The position numbers were made by a program, and so were the translations under genes. This document shows positions 61,175-64,000 of a stretch of DNA of 64,000 nt, one piece after another. The notes under the pieces are model-generated. The model saw nothing but the letters and a program-made list of their open reading frames with translations, was not told the DNA's origin and did not search any database. Positions within the stretch are counted from its first letter, which is position 1. Each line of letters starts with the position of its first letter. Origin of the DNA: Myxocyprinus asiaticus (Eukaryota > Chordata > Actinopteri > Cypriniformes > Catostomidae); assembly GCF_019703515.2 (NCBI RefSeq), contig NC_059393.1:13908501-13972500 (forward strand), in the 5' to 3' direction.

Positions 61175-62430
61175 TACTCAGCCATGTTGTGTTTGAATTT
61201 TAAAAGTGTAGTATCATCCCAAATGATATGCGTAACTTTTTTACTACACGGAAGCATTTGCCGTTTAACAACAGAAGTGACGTTTCAAACACACGTGATG
61301 TGCTGTTGCTCAGTTTAACACTTATCTAAAATAATGAACATTCACACACTGGGGTGATGACAAATCATTCAACTCACATTGGTAAGGTGCTGCCTTCACT
61401 GAAGTTTGGCTAGTTGCAACATTCTCCATTATTTACATTTGTTTTGTCAGACAAGCAACGCAGCTAGTTAACGCCGGCCCTTCCACAACATATGGCAAGC
61501 CGAGAGCGTTGACTGCATTATGTGTCCAACATTCTACACTCTGTTTTGACGGTTGAGAAAGTGCATCATCCAGGTACACACAGTACACTTTTTGTTGCAT
61601 TTTCAGTGTAAGCATACTGCTTGCACTACAAAATGGTGTAGATTAGTGCCGAAGTGTGCGGGTTGGGACGCACCTAATTATTAGTTTATTTTGGGTTTAC
61701 ACATTTGGATTAAAGCATTACAGTCTGTTCCAGACACAACAGTTTGGTCAGGTAGATGATATTTGTCAATAACATGCATTGATTGGTCTGTTGTTTTTCA
61801 GATAAAAAATGGAGCCTTGTGGAACACTGTTAATATTTGGAATAATAAAGCAAATGCAATTTGATCCAAGACACAAAGGCCAAGTCTGTCAACATTCAAA
61901 CAAGAATGAGAGTTGAGTCACCCTTGTGATGATGTCAGTACGTTGGATGATGATCATAAGAATCAAAATTACAGCTTTCGGTTAGCACTTAACACTCAAG
62001 CTGGTGGTAACAATTGGATAAACGTTTAATGTCAGCCGATTTGAGACTGGTTTATGCGTTGCACTCTTATGGAATATTCCTTGATGTGAAATGTGAAACT
62101 GAAGTCGACTGGCTGCATGTGACACTGTGAGGGAGGATGAAGCTTTGGTTGGGAGCTTGAGAGTATTTTTAGCTTTCAAGTGCACACATGGTGAACCAGT
62201 AAGTTTGAAGCAAGCTCATCTTAGTTTAGTAGTAGTTTAGTTTGCACAGTTGAATTTGCTTTAATTGCAAAGTGCATTTTAATTGCCTAAAAGATTGTTT
62301 TTTTAGCTACCACACTTTGTCATTTCGTTTGACACCTAATTCTTCTGAAGAACTTGATGACTTGGTTTATCATGACATTGAGGAAATGTTTTAAAACCAT
62401 TTAAAGGTGTATTTGGTATCTCCTTTTGTC
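61175..62430. other. ell intron 1, no feature
   Basis: Unique-looking AT-rich intronic DNA between the hAT element and the LINE fragment. Confidence 0.5.
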
Positions 62431-62542
62431 CATGACACAAGCCCGGTCAGTCTGATTCTTAAAAAGGACAAAGATCCAAGCGAGTGTAAGAGTTACCATC
62501 CAATTTCCCTGATCCAGTTAGATGTTAAAATAGTCAAAAATT

Positions 62543-63229
62543 TTGGCTAACCTATTAAGTAAAGTTATGACATCTCTTATACATATAGATCAGGTGGGGT
62601 TTATTCGGGGCCGTAGCTCTTCTGATAACATTAGGCGTTTCATCAATATCATGTGGTCAGTGGCGAATGATCGGACTCCGGTCACTGCCATCTCACTTGA
62701 CACCGAAAAGGCGTTTGATATGGTTGAATGGGATTATCTTTTTAAGATTTTGGAAATGTATGGGTTCGGGAATACTTTTATTGGATGGATTAAGTTACTT
62801 TATAGACACCGGGTAGCGGCGGTACAAACAAATGGATTAATTTCAGATTATTTTACTCTGGATTGGGGCACCCTGCATGGTTGCCCTCTTTCCCCATTAT
62901 TGTTCTGTCTTGCCCTGGAAACATTAGCAGCCGTGATGATTTTCCAGGGGTGGTGGCGGGAGGTATGGTGCATAAGCTTTTGCTTTACGCAGATGATATT
63001 TTATTATTCGTCTCCGACCCCACTAGATCTATGCCTTGCCTCCAGAATTATTCATTCCTTTTTTAAGTTCTCAGGATACAGAGTTAATTGGTCTAAATCC
63101 AAAGCTTTGTCTCTGACAGCGTACTGCCCGATAACGACTTTTCAGCCGGGTGCCTTCCAGTGGCCTAAACAGGGCATTAAGTATTTGGGTATTTTATTCA
63201 CAGCTAATTTGTCTGATTTAATATGTTAA
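62543..63229 (+). pseudogene. LINE reverse transcriptase remnant, copy 2
   Basis: One open frame of 228 codons: IDQVGFIRGRSSSDNIRRFI, AISLDTEKAFDMVEWDYLF (motif A), CPLSPLLFCLALETLAA, then a nonsense stretch, then SGYRVNWSKSKALSLTAYCP. The nonsense stretch arises from a 13-nt deletion near 62936 and a 2-nt deletion near 63045 relative to copy 1, which cancel. Motif C, LLLYADDILLFVSD, is intact but only in the neighbouring frame (62863-63066). Confidence 0.85.
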
Positions 63230-63259
63230 TTTTGACCCCTTAATGAAAAGGTTTGAGCG

Positions 63260-63769
63260 ATGTTGGCTTCATTACATTTATCTGTGATTGGGAAGGTTAA
63301 TGTTATTAAAGGGAATTATATTCCAAAATTCAACTACCTGCTACAGTCTCTCCCTATAGATGTCCCCCTCTCTTATTTTAAGCAATTTGATAGCATAGCG
63401 AAGTCCTTCATTTGGAAGGGTAAACGTCCCAGATTACATTTCATTAAGTTGCATAGGCCGATTGACAAAGGTGGGCTAGGCCTACTCAAGATTTTGTTTT
63501 TTTATGTATTCGGTCTTGGACATTTGGTTCATTGGTCGCTTCCCCCTGAGAGAGCCTCTCCCTGGTTTAGAGATGCAGGGGTGTGCCTTATGCAATTTAA
63601 GATTTTACATCGATTCTATTGGACCCCATATAGATTGTGTGGGCTTGGTCTTAAAGACACGCTCACCTGCTGGCGATGCCGGTCAGAGGATGTGGACACG
63701 GCCCATGTTTTTTGGTGGTGTGTTGAGATCCAAGAATTTTGGTTGAGGGTTCAGAGTTTTTTTGTGTGA
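63260..63769 (+). pseudogene. LINE ORF2 C-terminal remnant, copy 2
   Basis: Open frame reading SLHLSVIGKVNVIKGNYIPK, FNYLLQSLPIDVPLSYFKQF, then GGLGLLKILFFYVFGLGHLV, and after the internal deletion CWRCRSEDVDTAHVFWWCVE (the Cys/His-type C-terminal motif of L1-like ORF2). It stops at TGA 63767-63769. Confidence 0.8.
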
Positions 63770-64000
63770 CGTATTGGGCACTCAAATTTCATTTTGCCCC
63801 AGACTCTGTATTTTAAGCGATGCGGCGGTCATTAATATAGGGGATAAATGCGTAATAAATTGGGTCGTAGCCAGTGTTACGATCGGCAGACAGATTATTC
63901 TTAGGGGATGGAAGTTGGCTGGAGCACTCTCATTTCAAGAGTGGTGCACAGAGATGGGGAGGGTAGTGGCATTCGATGAAATGTCATGTAGAAGGCTAGG

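Larger units (their letters stand above)
62430..64000 (+). mobile_element. L1/Tx1-like LINE, copy 2, 5'-truncated, runs off the window
   Basis: Homology to copy 1 begins abruptly at about 62430, inside the reverse transcriptase (acaagcccggtcagtctgat), which is normal 5' truncation. The C-terminal part joins LPPERASPWF directly to RDAGVCLMQFKILHRFYWTP, so about 0.4-0.5 kb present in copy 1 is deleted in frame. Same strand as copy 1 and as ell. Confidence 0.85.

Overview
This is a stretch of vertebrate nuclear genome, almost certainly from a teleost and probably a cypriniform (carp-like) fish. The evidence is GT-AG introns, long AC/AT microsatellites, dense Tc1, hAT and L1/Tx1-like transposons, a tRNA-derived SINE, and a TTAA-flanked foldback family of the kind common in carp-like genomes. 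The species assignment is inference; no database search was possible.

Three protein-coding genes lie head to tail on the + strand. (1) The 3' part of an SSBP2/3/4-family gene, best called ssbp4 from its neighbours: 14 coding exons from 13254 to 27893 encode the C-terminal 294 residues. The N-terminal LisH exons are not in the window, so 1-13253 reads as intron. (2) A complete fkbp8: 8 coding exons at 38155-54389 encode 408 aa, with a probable non-coding first exon near 36.0 kb and a poly(A) signal at 55291. (3) The first coding exon of ell at 56506-56640; the rest of the window is its first intron. In human, SSBP4, ELL and FKBP8 are neighbours on chromosome 19p13.11, so this is a conserved neighbourhood with the FKBP8-ELL block oriented differently relative to SSBP4. 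The genes have unrelated biochemical roles: LDB1/LIM transcription complex cofactor, mitochondrial outer-membrane co-chaperone and mitophagy receptor, and Pol II elongation factor.

Much of the rest is transposon-derived. 80-3362: hAT element with a perfect 8-bp target duplication. 4787-6084, 11827-12174 and 17717-18361: further hAT-type elements, the last inside a foldback element. 14.1-15.4 kb: degenerate satellite. 20.4-21.2 kb: polypyrimidine tract. 25.2-25.8 kb: foldback element with a nested SINE. 32.3-35.8 kb: composite repeat. 36.6-37.8 and 40.6-42.1 kb: two Tc1 copies sharing the same two inactivating lesions. 42.9-44.1 kb: hAT with transposase motifs. 46.0-52.8 kb: rearranged L1/Tx1-like LINE carrying a Tc1. 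57.2-61.2 kb: four hAT-type pieces and two foldback copies in ell intron 1. 62.4-64.0 kb: a second, 5'-truncated LINE.

I found no CRISPR array, operon, tRNA or rRNA gene, and no convincing previously undescribed system. The most interesting content is the transposon archaeology (shared lesions, exact target duplications, nesting order, an internal LINE inversion) and a few candidate conserved non-coding blocks in ssbp4 introns.
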